Assembly: GCA_028282005.1 (NCBI GenBank) | Contig: JANQIV010000086.1 | Span: forward strand, 1-33,960 | Reading direction: 5' to 3' | Source: Melioribacteraceae bacterium | GTDB taxonomy: Bacteria > Bacteroidota > Ignavibacteria > Ignavibacteriales > Melioribacteraceae | DNA: 33,960 bases | Shown here: positions 1 to 6,544 of the stretch, piece by piece | Position numbering within the stretch: position 1 is the stretch's first letter | Layout of the letters: every line of letters begins with the position of its first letter | Position numbers and translations under genes: made by a program | Notes under the pieces: generated by a model | The model's input: only the letters and a program-made list of their open reading frames with translations | What the model was told of the DNA's origin: nothing | Database searches by the model: none

Positions 1-753
1 ATAGATGGTAAAGCAAGATTAATAAGTGATCTTTTCTGTGACGGGCTTGGTGCTTGTATTGGTCACTGCCCTGAAGGTGCAATGAAAATAATTGAACGCG
101 AGGCAGAGCCTTACAACGAAACTAAAGTTATGGAAACAATCGTTAAAGCTGGGCCAAATACAATCAAAGCGCACTTGATGCATTTGAGAGAACATGAAGA
201 ATATGAATTCTTAAAAGAAGCTATACAGTATTTAGATAAACACAACATTGAAATACCAAATTATGTAGAGGAAGAAGTGAAAACACATAGCGGATGCCCA
301 GGTTCACAACAACTATCGTTTGAAAAAAAAGAAACACCAGAAATAAATGATAACTCAACAAGGCCTTCGCAATTACAGCAATGGCCTATTCAATTGCACT
401 TAGTTTCGCCTGAAGCAGCTTATTACAGAAATTCGGATTTATTGCTTTCTTCTGATTGTGCCGGTTTTAGTTATGGTGATTTCCATAAAGATTTTATGAA
501 AGATAAAAGTTTGGCAATCGCTTGTCCGAAGTTAGATTCCAACAAACAAGTTTATGTTGAAAAACTTATTTCAATGATTGAAGACGCTAACATAAATTCT
601 ATTACTGTCGTAGTGATGCAAGTTCCTTGCTGCAGCGGATTATTACAGATTGCTCAACATGCTGTTGCAAATGCTCAAAGATTTGTTCCGATTAAGGCTG
701 TAGTTATTGGAATTAACGGTGAAGTTCTAAAAGAAGAATGGATTAGATCGTAG
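1..753 (+). CDS. 4Fe-4S ferredoxin-type protein, 5' truncated
   Basis: The frame is open from base 1, so the gene starts outside the window; the ATG at 82 is internal. The 250 visible residues begin in a ferredoxin motif with Cys 13, 19 and 23 (C-x5-C-x3-C-P, then EGAM), the right half of a bacterial 4Fe-4S fold. The spacing lacks the usual second Cys of CxxCxxC, so remaining ligands should lie upstream. A linker follows, then CPGS, and a C-terminal alpha/beta domain with ACPKLD and VPCCSG motifs. This architecture occurs in anaerobe proteins annotated only as ferredoxin or iron-sulfur-binding. The likely role is cytoplasmic electron transfer or redox sensing; partner and substrate cannot be told from the sequence. 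The downstream inverted repeat at 771-824 could end the transcript. Family is fairly certain, function is not. Confidence 0.8.
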   Translation: MDGKARLISDLFCDGLGACIGHCPEGAMKIIEREAEPYNETKVMETIVKAGPNTIKAHLMHLREHEEYEFLKEAIQYLDKHNIEIPNYVEEEVKTHSGCPGSQQLSFEKKETPEINDNSTRPSQLQQWPIQLHLVSPEAAYYRNSDLLLSSDCAGFSYGDFHKDFMKDKSLAIACPKLDSNKQVYVEKLISMIEDANINSITVVVMQVPCCSGLLQIAQHAVANAQRFVPIKAVVIGINGEVLKEEWIRS

Positions 754-770
754 AGTAATAATTTGTCATG

Positions 771-824
771 CTGAACTTGTTTCAGCATCTATTTTTTCAT
801 AAGAAGACTCTGAAACAAGTTCAG
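771..824. repeat. Inverted repeat element, CTGAAC family
   Basis: Perfect 15-nt arms CTGAACTTGTTTCAG (771-785) and CTGAAACAAGTTCAG (810-824) are separated by 24 nt. Similarity continues outward on each arm (TCA on one side, TCT on the other). It fills the gap between the ferredoxin-like gene and the methyltransferase and ends 12 nt before the latter's ATG. It resembles the element at 4399-4459 (shared TGTCAnnCTGA), so it is probably a dispersed repeat. A terminator role is possible, but no T-tract follows. Confidence 0.7.
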
Positions 825-836
825 AGTGATAATTAA

Positions 837-1601
837 ATGCAAATAACAAAAAGTAAAAACAAAGTTTTAGATACGGGAGAATTTTATAACAAAATTGCTC
901 CCAAATATTTAGGACTCACAAACAAATCAAACAGCAGAAAGAAAAAACTTCTTACACACTTTATAAAACCAAATGCAAAAACTGCTGCCGACATTGGCTG
1001 TGGTGCTGGTAACGATTCAATAATCATTGACAGCTACGGATTAAAAGTAACCGGGTTTGACGTATCCGAAGAAATGATAAGTGTTGCAAAAATAAACGCA
1101 CAAAACAACAATTCAATTATCACATTTATAAATGAATCATCGGCAAAAATTTCTGAAAAATACTTCGGAAGGTTTGATTTTATTTTATCAATTGGAAATA
1201 CTTTTGCAAATTTATCAACATATGATCTTAATCGCACAATAGAGAAAATGTATTTGATGCTTGACGACGGTGGAACAGTTTTAATACACATTTTAAATTA
1301 TGAGTTAATTACAAATCAAGATAACCGCATTGTAAATATCACTGAAGATAACGAAAGAACTTACGTGAGGTTTTATGATTTTGAAAAGAACTTTTGGAAT
1401 TTCAACATAATGCATTATTCAAATAACAATAAAAGCGACCGAGAATTAATTACCACAAAAATTTATCCTCACTTCCCAAATAGTGTTATTACTAAAATGG
1501 AAAATGCCGGGTTTATGAAAATCCAAAAATTTGAAGATCTCGAAAAGAACCGATTTAACATTGAGACTTCCAAAGATTTATACATTCTAGCAGAGAAATA
1601 A
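837..1601 (+). CDS. Class I SAM-dependent methyltransferase
   Basis: A 254-residue Rossmann-fold methyltransferase. SAM motif I (DIGCGAG) lies at residues 52-58, followed by the acidic motif II region (VTGFDVSEEM, about 71-80) and a post-core region with DFILSIGNTFANL, as in the Methyltransf_11/25 type. There is no signal peptide or membrane segment, so it is cytoplasmic. The substrate cannot be assigned; small molecules are common for this size. The ATG at 837 has no clear Shine-Dalgarno and sits just after an inverted repeat, so the start is a best guess, although the next in-frame Met lies well inside the fold. A 93-nt gap with a promoter-like sequence separates it from the kinase downstream. 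Confidence 0.8.
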   Translation: MQITKSKNKVLDTGEFYNKIAPKYLGLTNKSNSRKKKLLTHFIKPNAKTAADIGCGAGNDSIIIDSYGLKVTGFDVSEEMISVAKINAQNNNSIITFINESSAKISEKYFGRFDFILSIGNTFANLSTYDLNRTIEKMYLMLDDGGTVLIHILNYELITNQDNRIVNITEDNERTYVRFYDFEKNFWNFNIMHYSNNNKSDRELITTKIYPHFPNSVITKMENAGFMKIQKFEDLEKNRFNIETSKDLYILAEK

Positions 1602-1639
1602 TTTTCATCCCAGCTTTTTATAAATCCAAATAATTATCG

Positions 1640-1668
1640 TTGACAGATATTTCATTTAATTCTATTTT
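1640..1668 (+). promoter_or_regulatory. Sigma-70-like promoter for the LytS/LytTR operon
   Basis: A perfect -35 TTGACA (1640-1645) is followed, after exactly 17 nt, by TATTTT (1663-1668), 26 nt before the kinase ATG. This is seen in sequence only. AT-rich DNA makes chance -10 matches common, and the main sigma factor of this lineage may prefer other boxes. Confidence 0.4.
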
Positions 1669-1694
1669 CATTAAACAGCGAAGAAAAGGTTTAA

Positions 1695-2783
1695 ATGAAA
1701 GTAAAAAGTCACAAAAGTATTTTTCAGAATTTATTATTACTAATCCCCTTCTGGCTTTTTATTTCAGCTATAATGTTGTTCCAGCAGTATATTTTTACTT
1801 TGAATTACAACAACCCTTTTGATTTACTAAACAGTATTTCGTATCGTGTTCCGAATTATATTTATTGGGCTTTGCTTACACCGCTGATTTTTAATTTTGC
1901 AAAAAAACTAAGAGTTGAATTCCCCGTTGCAGTAAAAACATTATTCTATCATTTATTGATTGGGTTATTGTTGGCGGTTATTCACCGCACAGTTTCTATT
2001 GTTTCAGGAATGTTTTTACGGGCAATATTTTCCGGTAATGAATTCTCAATTGTAGAAACTGTTGTTGGTATGCAGGTGCCAATCTTTGGCGGCTCAATAG
2101 ATAGTTTGCTAATGTATTTTGTTATCCTTGCAGCTATTTATGCTTACGAGTATTATAAAAAATTTAGAGAGCAGGAAATAAAATCTGTGAAATTGGAAAC
2201 GCAGTTAGTTAATGCCGAATTGCAATCGTTAAAAATGCAACTTCATCCCCATTTTTTATTTAACACTCTAAATTCTATCGCATCTTTAATGCGTAAAGAT
2301 GTTGATAAAGCTGAGTTGATGTTAACCAACTTAAGTGATCTTTTGCGCATTTCACTTGATAATATTGGTCAAAACGAAACAACACTTGAGCAGGAGTTGG
2401 ATTTTATAAATCGTTACCTCGATATTCAAAAAATCCGATATAAAGACAGGTTAGAAATTGAAATTAACATCGATCCTCACACCTTGGATAAAAAAGTGCC
2501 TAATTTAATTCTTCAGCCTATTGTTGAAAACTCCATAAAACACGGAATAGAACCAATTACTGAAAAAGGAAAGATTTGTATTTCTTCTTTTTTGGAAAAT
2601 GGCAACTTGATTTTATCCGTTTCGGATAATGGCCCGGGATTAAAAGGTAACAGTATTAACGGAATGGGTATCGGATTATCAAATGTAAAATCAAGGCTTG
2701 AACAAATGTATTCATTCGATTGCTTTTCGATAATTGAAAAAGAAAAAGGCTTTGAAGTTAAATTAACCTTGCCGTTAAATTAA
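1695..2783 (+). CDS. LytS/YehU-family sensor histidine kinase
   Basis: A 362-residue membrane kinase. Hydrophobic segments at about residues 12-34, 54-68, 82-108 and 124-150 give roughly four membrane helices with little extracytoplasmic domain, followed by a short coiled coil (155-182). The His_kinase (PF06580) motif HPHFLFNTLNS starts at 184, with H186 the expected phosphoacceptor. The HATPase domain has the N-box VENSIKHG (277-284), DNGPG (311-315) and GIGLSNVKSRL. It should phosphorylate the LytTR regulator encoded 3 nt downstream. The signal is unknown; with so little periplasmic sequence, sensing may be within the membrane. The ATG at 1695 follows a purine-rich stretch and a good promoter-like sequence. 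An overlapping frame from 1640 is a shadow. Confidence 0.92.
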   Translation: MKVKSHKSIFQNLLLLIPFWLFISAIMLFQQYIFTLNYNNPFDLLNSISYRVPNYIYWALLTPLIFNFAKKLRVEFPVAVKTLFYHLLIGLLLAVIHRTVSIVSGMFLRAIFSGNEFSIVETVVGMQVPIFGGSIDSLLMYFVILAAIYAYEYYKKFREQEIKSVKLETQLVNAELQSLKMQLHPHFLFNTLNSIASLMRKDVDKAELMLTNLSDLLRISLDNIGQNETTLEQELDFINRYLDIQKIRYKDRLEIEINIDPHTLDKKVPNLILQPIVENSIKHGIEPITEKGKICISSFLENGNLILSVSDNGPGLKGNSINGMGIGLSNVKSRLEQMYSFDCFSIIEKEKGFEVKLTLPLN

Positions 2784-2786
2784 ATT

Positions 2787-3548
2787 ATGAAAAAACTAAA
2801 AGTACTTGTTGTTGATGATGAAGAATTAGCCCGCGAAAGAATTATTACTTTTTTAAATGAAGCTCCTCAGAATTATGAAATTATTGAAAGTCCTAATGGA
2901 AAAGATGCTTTTAAAAAAATTACAAGTGAAAAACCGGAAATAATTTTCTTAGATATTCAAATGCCCGGATTGGACGGAATCAGTCTCGCTGAAAAAATTG
3001 ATTACTCTGCTGAAATTATTTTTGTTACGGCTTACGACAAATATGCAATAAAAGCCTTTGAAATGAATGCCCTCGACTATTTGTTGAAACCATTCGATAA
3101 AGAAAGATTTTACAAAACTTTGAAAAGAGTAAACGAGAATTTATCAAAGAAAGAAGGAGAAAATTTATCAAATGATCTGATTAATGTTTTGAATCAGATT
3201 AAAGAAAACAAAACCGAATTCATAGAACGAATTCCTATTAAATCAAAAGGCAGAATCTTTTTTATAAATGTTGATGATATTATTTTTATTGAGACCGCAG
3301 GCAATTATGTTAAAATTAAAACAGAAGAAGATTCACATTTATTACGGGAAACACTGTCTAATTTAGAAAATAAATTACCTCTTAATAAATTCATTAGAAT
3401 ACATAGAACGTATTTAATAAATCTCTCTTTCTTGAAGGAAATTAAGCCAACTTTTAATAATCAGTTTAAGATAATTTTAAATGACGGAAGCAAGTTAACT
3501 TCAAGCAAGACTTATTATGAAGAATTAAAGAAAATAACTGAGCTTTAA
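2787..3548 (+). CDS. LytTR-family response regulator
   Basis: A 253-residue two-domain regulator. The receiver (1-120) has acidic pocket D10/D11, phosphoacceptor D56 in FLDIQMPG, T81 and K101 (LLKPF). The C-terminal LytTR DNA-binding domain (about 148-250) carries the typical IPIKSKGRIFFINVDDIIFIE start and FIRIHRTYLIN block. It lies 3 nt after the LytS-type kinase, so the two are co-transcribed and almost certainly cognate. LytTR proteins bind pairs of roughly 9-bp repeats upstream of targets. The nearest downstream gene, the di-heme cytochrome 111 nt away, is a possible target but no repeat pair stands out there. Confidence 0.93.
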   Translation: MKKLKVLVVDDEELARERIITFLNEAPQNYEIIESPNGKDAFKKITSEKPEIIFLDIQMPGLDGISLAEKIDYSAEIIFVTAYDKYAIKAFEMNALDYLLKPFDKERFYKTLKRVNENLSKKEGENLSNDLINVLNQIKENKTEFIERIPIKSKGRIFFINVDDIIFIETAGNYVKIKTEEDSHLLRETLSNLENKLPLNKFIRIHRTYLINLSFLKEIKPTFNNQFKIILNDGSKLTSSKTYYEELKKITEL

Positions 3549-3659
3549 TTCGCAACTCTTTTTTATTAAGTCATCACATTAATTAAATAACACACAACTT
3601 ATAACTTCAATTACTGTTTCATTCAACTTATCATTGCAATAAAACCATTAGGGGATAAA

Positions 3660-4388
3660 ATGAAATCAGTATTATGTACATTAATTGTAATATTTTTTCT
3701 TCATTCAAACATAACTGCTCAAGTTGATTGGGATAATCCAAAAAATTTAAAGATTCTTAAAAAAGAAGAATTAAGAGCAAATATGCGCGCTTTTTCCTTT
3801 TCACTTGGAGTTCGCTGTTATTATTGTCATGACGATTCCAAAGGTAGAAAACTAAGCGAAATTGATTTTTCTTCAGATGTAAAACCAACAAAGCAAATAG
3901 CACGGACAATGATTAAAATGTCAAATTCAATCAATAAAGATTTTATTTCAGAGGTGAGAAAAATTGATGAAAATGCAATTAGTGTTGCATGTAATACATG
4001 CCATAGAGGAGCGACGGAACCAAAGCATATTACACAAATTTTAAGTGAAGAGTATTCTAATGGTGGAGTTGAACAAAGCATTTCTCGTTTTGATGAACTA
4101 AGAGAAATATATTATGCAAGAGGAACGTATGATTTTTCTGAAAATACATTAAACTGGTTTGGATATGATCTTCTCGGCAAGGAGAAATATGCTGACGCCA
4201 TTAATATTTTTCAAAAAAATATTGAGTTGTTCCCTAAATCAGGCAATGTATATGATAGCATGGGAGAAGCTTTTATGAAAAACGGTGATAAAAATAAAGC
4301 GATAGAATATTATGAAAAGTCATTAGAGCTAAATCCTCAGAATAAAAATGCTGTTGATATGCTAAAAAAATTAAGAGAAGAGAATTAA
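3660..4388 (+). CDS. Di-heme reaction-centre-type cytochrome c with TPRs
   Basis: A 242-residue exported protein. A Sec signal peptide (1-20, ending ITA/Q) is followed by a domain with two heme c sites, CYYCH (53-57) and CNTCH (111-115). Each is preceded by a helix with methionine (M42; M84 or M87) that could be the sixth ligand, the pattern of the photosynthetic reaction-centre cytochrome c family (PF02276), here with two hemes rather than four. Residues about 135-242 form tetratricopeptide repeats (SGNVYDSMGEAFMKNGDKNKAIEYYEKSLELNPQ region). It is periplasmic and probably carries electrons or docks a partner through the TPRs. A good Shine-Dalgarno (AGGGG) precedes the ATG. There are no phototrophy genes nearby; such proteins also occur in non-phototrophs. 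Confidence 0.85.
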   Translation: MKSVLCTLIVIFFLHSNITAQVDWDNPKNLKILKKEELRANMRAFSFSLGVRCYYCHDDSKGRKLSEIDFSSDVKPTKQIARTMIKMSNSINKDFISEVRKIDENAISVACNTCHRGATEPKHITQILSEEYSNGGVEQSISRFDELREIYYARGTYDFSENTLNWFGYDLLGKEKYADAINIFQKNIELFPKSGNVYDSMGEAFMKNGDKNKAIEYYEKSLELNPQNKNAVDMLKKLREEN

Positions 4389-4398
4389 AATTCTATCT

Positions 4399-4459
4399 CA
4401 CGCTGAGTGTAGTTGATAGTTGAAATTAATCACTTTAAACTTCAACTAGACTCAGTGTG
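4399..4459. repeat. Imperfect inverted repeat between convergent genes
   Basis: Arms of 18 nt, CACGCTGAGTGTAGTTGA (4399-4416) and TCAACTAGACTCAGTGTG (4442-4459), match at 16 of 18 positions around a 25-nt loop. It fills the gap between the cytochrome gene and the convergent Rrf2 gene. The outer TGTCAnnCTGA matches the element at 771-824, pointing to a dispersed family. It may also act as a bidirectional terminator. Confidence 0.65.
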
Positions 4460-4466
4460 ACAATAA

Positions 4467-4898
4467 TTACAAATCTAAAATTTTATTAAGAGTTTTTTCT
4501 TTAAGCTGTTCGAGAGTTTCTTCACTAAGCATTTTTAAAGCATCGTCTCTTAATTTTCCCCATTTTTCATGAACCGGGCATGGCTCGCTAACAGAACAAC
4601 CTGGAAATCCGAGTACACAACTTTGAAAAACATCAAGCCCGTCAATTGCTTCAACTATGTCAATTAATTTTATTGTGCTTGGCTTTTTGGCCAAATAGAA
4701 TCCACCATTCTTTCCCTTTTTGGATCCAACAATCCCACTATCAGTAAGTATTTGCAGCATTTTAGATACAAACTCTTTTGGCACTTTTAGTTCTTCAGAA
4801 ATTTCAATAGCATTAAAAATTTTCTTTTCCTTTTTAACAGAAAGGAATAAAACAGCTTGAAGTGCCAATTCACATTTTTTGGAAAATATTACAGTCAT
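4467..4898 (-). CDS. Rrf2-family regulator with three-cysteine cluster motif
   Basis: A 143-residue Rrf2-type winged-helix regulator: the N-terminal start FSKKCELALQAVLFLS, recognition region VPKEFVSKMLQILTDSGIV (39-57) and wing KGKNGGFYLAKKP. C94, C101 and C107 (C-x6-C-x5-C, then P-V-H110) sit where IscR, NsrR and RirA bind an Fe-S cluster. The protein is therefore likely an Fe-S, redox or NO-responsive repressor, though the spacing is not exactly that of IscR (x5, x5). It is convergent with the cytochrome gene and divergent from the membrane protein at 5090. The 191-nt divergent region could hold its operator, but I could not pick a convincing palindrome. The specific inducer is unknown. 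Confidence 0.88.
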   Translation of the reverse strand: MTVIFSKKCELALQAVLFLSVKKEKKIFNAIEISEELKVPKEFVSKMLQILTDSGIVGSKKGKNGGFYLAKKPSTIKLIDIVEAIDGLDVFQSCVLGFPGCSVSEPCPVHEKWGKLRDDALKMLSEETLEQLKEKTLNKILDL

Positions 4899-4974
4899 AA
4901 TCAGATATATTTTTCTGTTAAAATAGGATTTGAGATTTAAGATTTCAAGTCATTTTATATTTACACATCACAGC

Positions 4975-5003
4975 TTGATTAAGATTTCATTAAAAAGTAT
5001 TTT
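4975..5003 (+). promoter_or_regulatory. Sigma-70-like promoter for the 5090 gene
   Basis: TTGATT (4975-4980), a 17-nt spacer and TATTTT (4998-5003). The predicted transcript would have a leader of about 80 nt ending in a strong Shine-Dalgarno. Same spacing and -10 as the candidate at 1640-1668. Pattern only. Confidence 0.3.
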
Positions 5004-5089
5004 CTACTGTTGCATCCTATTTAAAAGCTTTTTATTCTTTCGACTATATTATTATAACTTTTATTCATTATTTTTTTGAGGAGGATTTA

Positions 5090-5533
5090 ATGGATAATTT
5101 TGACGATATAAAAATCGAAGACGGTGGTTTAGGGGAAGAGTCGCAGCAGCCGTCATACAAGCCCCCCACAATGTTTCAAATGATGTTTTCAAAGCTTACA
5201 GGCGATATGAGGTTTGCCGGTATTTTTTTCATTATTAGCGGTGGAATCTCTTGCTTGTCAATTATCGGAGCTGTAATTGGTATTCCAATAATTTTTATGG
5301 GAATTCGAATTCGTGAAGCGGCCGACCAATTTGATATGTTTAAGTCAACCAATAATCCGCAAGCATTAAGAATGGGATTTGAGTTACAGGCAAAATATTT
5401 CAAAATTCAGAAAATAATTATGATAGTTTATATATGTCTGATAGTACTGTATTTTATAATAATCATAGTTATTATGTCAATGGGTTTTGGATCTTTCTAT
5501 AATGATTTTGAACAATTGTCGTACTTAAAATAA
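5090..5533 (+). CDS. Small two-TM membrane protein (DUF5362-like)
   Basis: A 147-residue protein with an acidic, proline-containing cytoplasmic N-terminus (1-30), a hydrophobic hairpin at about residues 42-70 (AGIFFIISGGISCLSIIGAVIG and onward), an amphipathic middle (REAADQFDMFKSTNNPQAL) and a second hydrophobic segment at about 105-135. Overall layout and the REAADQF-like stretch resemble DUF5362 membrane proteins of Bacteroidota, whose function is unknown; I am only moderately sure of the family. The start is unusually clear: GAGGAGG at 5078-5084 lies 5 nt before the ATG, the strongest Shine-Dalgarno noticed in the window, so high expression is likely. A hairpin terminator follows at 5575. 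Confidence 0.75.
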   Translation: MDNFDDIKIEDGGLGEESQQPSYKPPTMFQMMFSKLTGDMRFAGIFFIISGGISCLSIIGAVIGIPIIFMGIRIREAADQFDMFKSTNNPQALRMGFELQAKYFKIQKIIMIVYICLIVLYFIIIIVIMSMGFGSFYNDFEQLSYLK

Positions 5534-5574
5534 ATTACGATCAATATTATTATCCAAGAAATTTAAAATAAAAA

Positions 5575-5593
5575 ACCCGGCTTAAAGCCGGGT
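5575..5593. terminator. Bidirectional intrinsic terminator
   Basis: The stem ACCCGGC / GCCGGGT with a TTAAA loop sits between the convergent membrane-protein and RlpA-like genes. On the minus strand the hairpin is followed by a T-rich run (GGGTTTTTTATTTT), a classic rho-independent terminator for the RlpA-like gene. On the plus strand it is preceded by A-rich sequence but followed by few Ts, so it is weaker in that direction. Confidence 0.85.
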
Positions 5594-5616
5594 AGTTGCA
5601 ATTTTGTAATTCTTAC

Positions 5617-6123
5617 CTAATTATACGTAAGTATATTTTCATCTAATTTTATTTCTTCAACAATAACTTTTGCAACACCTTTATTCAATGTGCCTAAAGC
5701 TATTGCTGCTGCTTTTGACAAATCTATATCTCTGCCTTCTATATATGGCCCGCGGTCGTTTATTCTTACAATTACGGATTTATTATTTACGGGATTTCTA
5801 ATTCTAAGCATTGTTCCAAACTTCCACGATTTATGTGCGACAGTCATTGCCATTTGGTCATAAATCTCACCGTTTGCTGTTTTCTTCCCGTGAAATTTAG
5901 GTCCGTACCATGATGCAACAAACTCGCCTTTATTTATCAAATTAATTTGTTGTGTTTTTATGTCTGAAGCATTTACAACTATTTCGTTTGTGTATTCAAC
6001 CTTTTCAACATTTGCAGTGGCAAAGGAATCATTAAAACCAATGAATCCAACACTAGCAACCAAAATTGCTCCAAGTACATAATATTTAATATTTTTCAAT
6101 AACAACCTCATTTTGTTATACAT
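5617..6123 (-). CDS. RlpA-like lytic transglycosylase (double-psi beta-barrel)
   Basis: A 168-residue exported protein. After a basic N-terminus, a hydrophobic segment (about 14-31) acts as signal peptide or anchor. The C-terminal double-psi beta-barrel (68-157) carries ASWYG (70-74), KTANGEIYDQMAMTVAHKS, the conserved NDRGPY (122-127, with D123 the likely catalytic acid) and RDIDLSKAAA. RlpA-type proteins cleave or bind peptidoglycan glycan strands, often those stripped of stem peptides, at the cell envelope. There is no SPOR domain, so it is a short form. An alternative start at Met5 is equally plausible because neither has a clear Shine-Dalgarno. It is monocistronic, ending in a strong terminator. 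Confidence 0.87.
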   Translation of the reverse strand: MYNKMRLLLKNIKYYVLGAILVASVGFIGFNDSFATANVEKVEYTNEIVVNASDIKTQQINLINKGEFVASWYGPKFHGKKTANGEIYDQMAMTVAHKSWKFGTMLRIRNPVNNKSVIVRINDRGPYIEGRDIDLSKAAAIALGTLNKGVAKVIVEEIKLDENILTYN

Positions 6124-6544
6124 AACGTTTAATTAAGGATAATTAAAAAACTGATCAGAGAATAAGAGGTACTATATTTTTAGAGTAACAATAAACCGGT
6201 CGGCGGTTCCTTTTGTGTTTTGGGAATTTTGAAGACTGTAGATATGTTTATACCGGGAGTTGCGGGAGTTTTTTGACTCACTCAAACCCGATACTGTTAA
6301 GTTGGCTTGATATTTTATATCTATTATTTTCAATTCTAAGTAACAGTTCAAATTTTAATCCGTCAAAAATATGAAATTTTATTTTAATCGCAACTCAATT
6401 TTTATTGTCATCATTTTGTCGAAAATAGCCTGGAAATATTTGTCAGTAAGATTGTATAATTTTCTGAAATTCGACGTGATTGTTGGCACAAAGTTTTGTT
6501 ATCTTTTGTGTTTAAATTTTCTACCAATTTTGAAAGAATTACTA
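6124..6544. other. Long intergenic region upstream of the TonB receptor
   Basis: These 421 nt hold no convincing gene. The reading frame of the receptor stays open back to an ATG at 6371, but the encoded stretch lacks export-signal logic and is better read as leader. Seen here: a small hairpin AACCG/CGGTT (6194-6208) followed by T-rich sequence, and a promoter-like TTGGCT (6302-6307) - 17 nt - TATTTT (6325-6330). I looked for a cobalamin riboswitch, which often precedes TonB receptors, and found no B12 box. Confidence 0.5.

Noticed and set aside
6194..6208. Intrinsic terminator AACCG/CGGTT with T-rich tail
   Set aside because: The stem is only 5 bp and no plus-strand gene ends upstream of it; recorded only within the intergenic entry.
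6371..6544. N-terminal extension of the TonB receptor from an earlier ATG
   Set aside because: It would place 58 residues before a textbook signal peptide; the ATG at 6545 gives correct export-signal architecture.
6124..6544. Cobalamin riboswitch upstream of the TonB receptor
   Set aside because: No B12-box-like sequence or recognisable multi-helix core was found.
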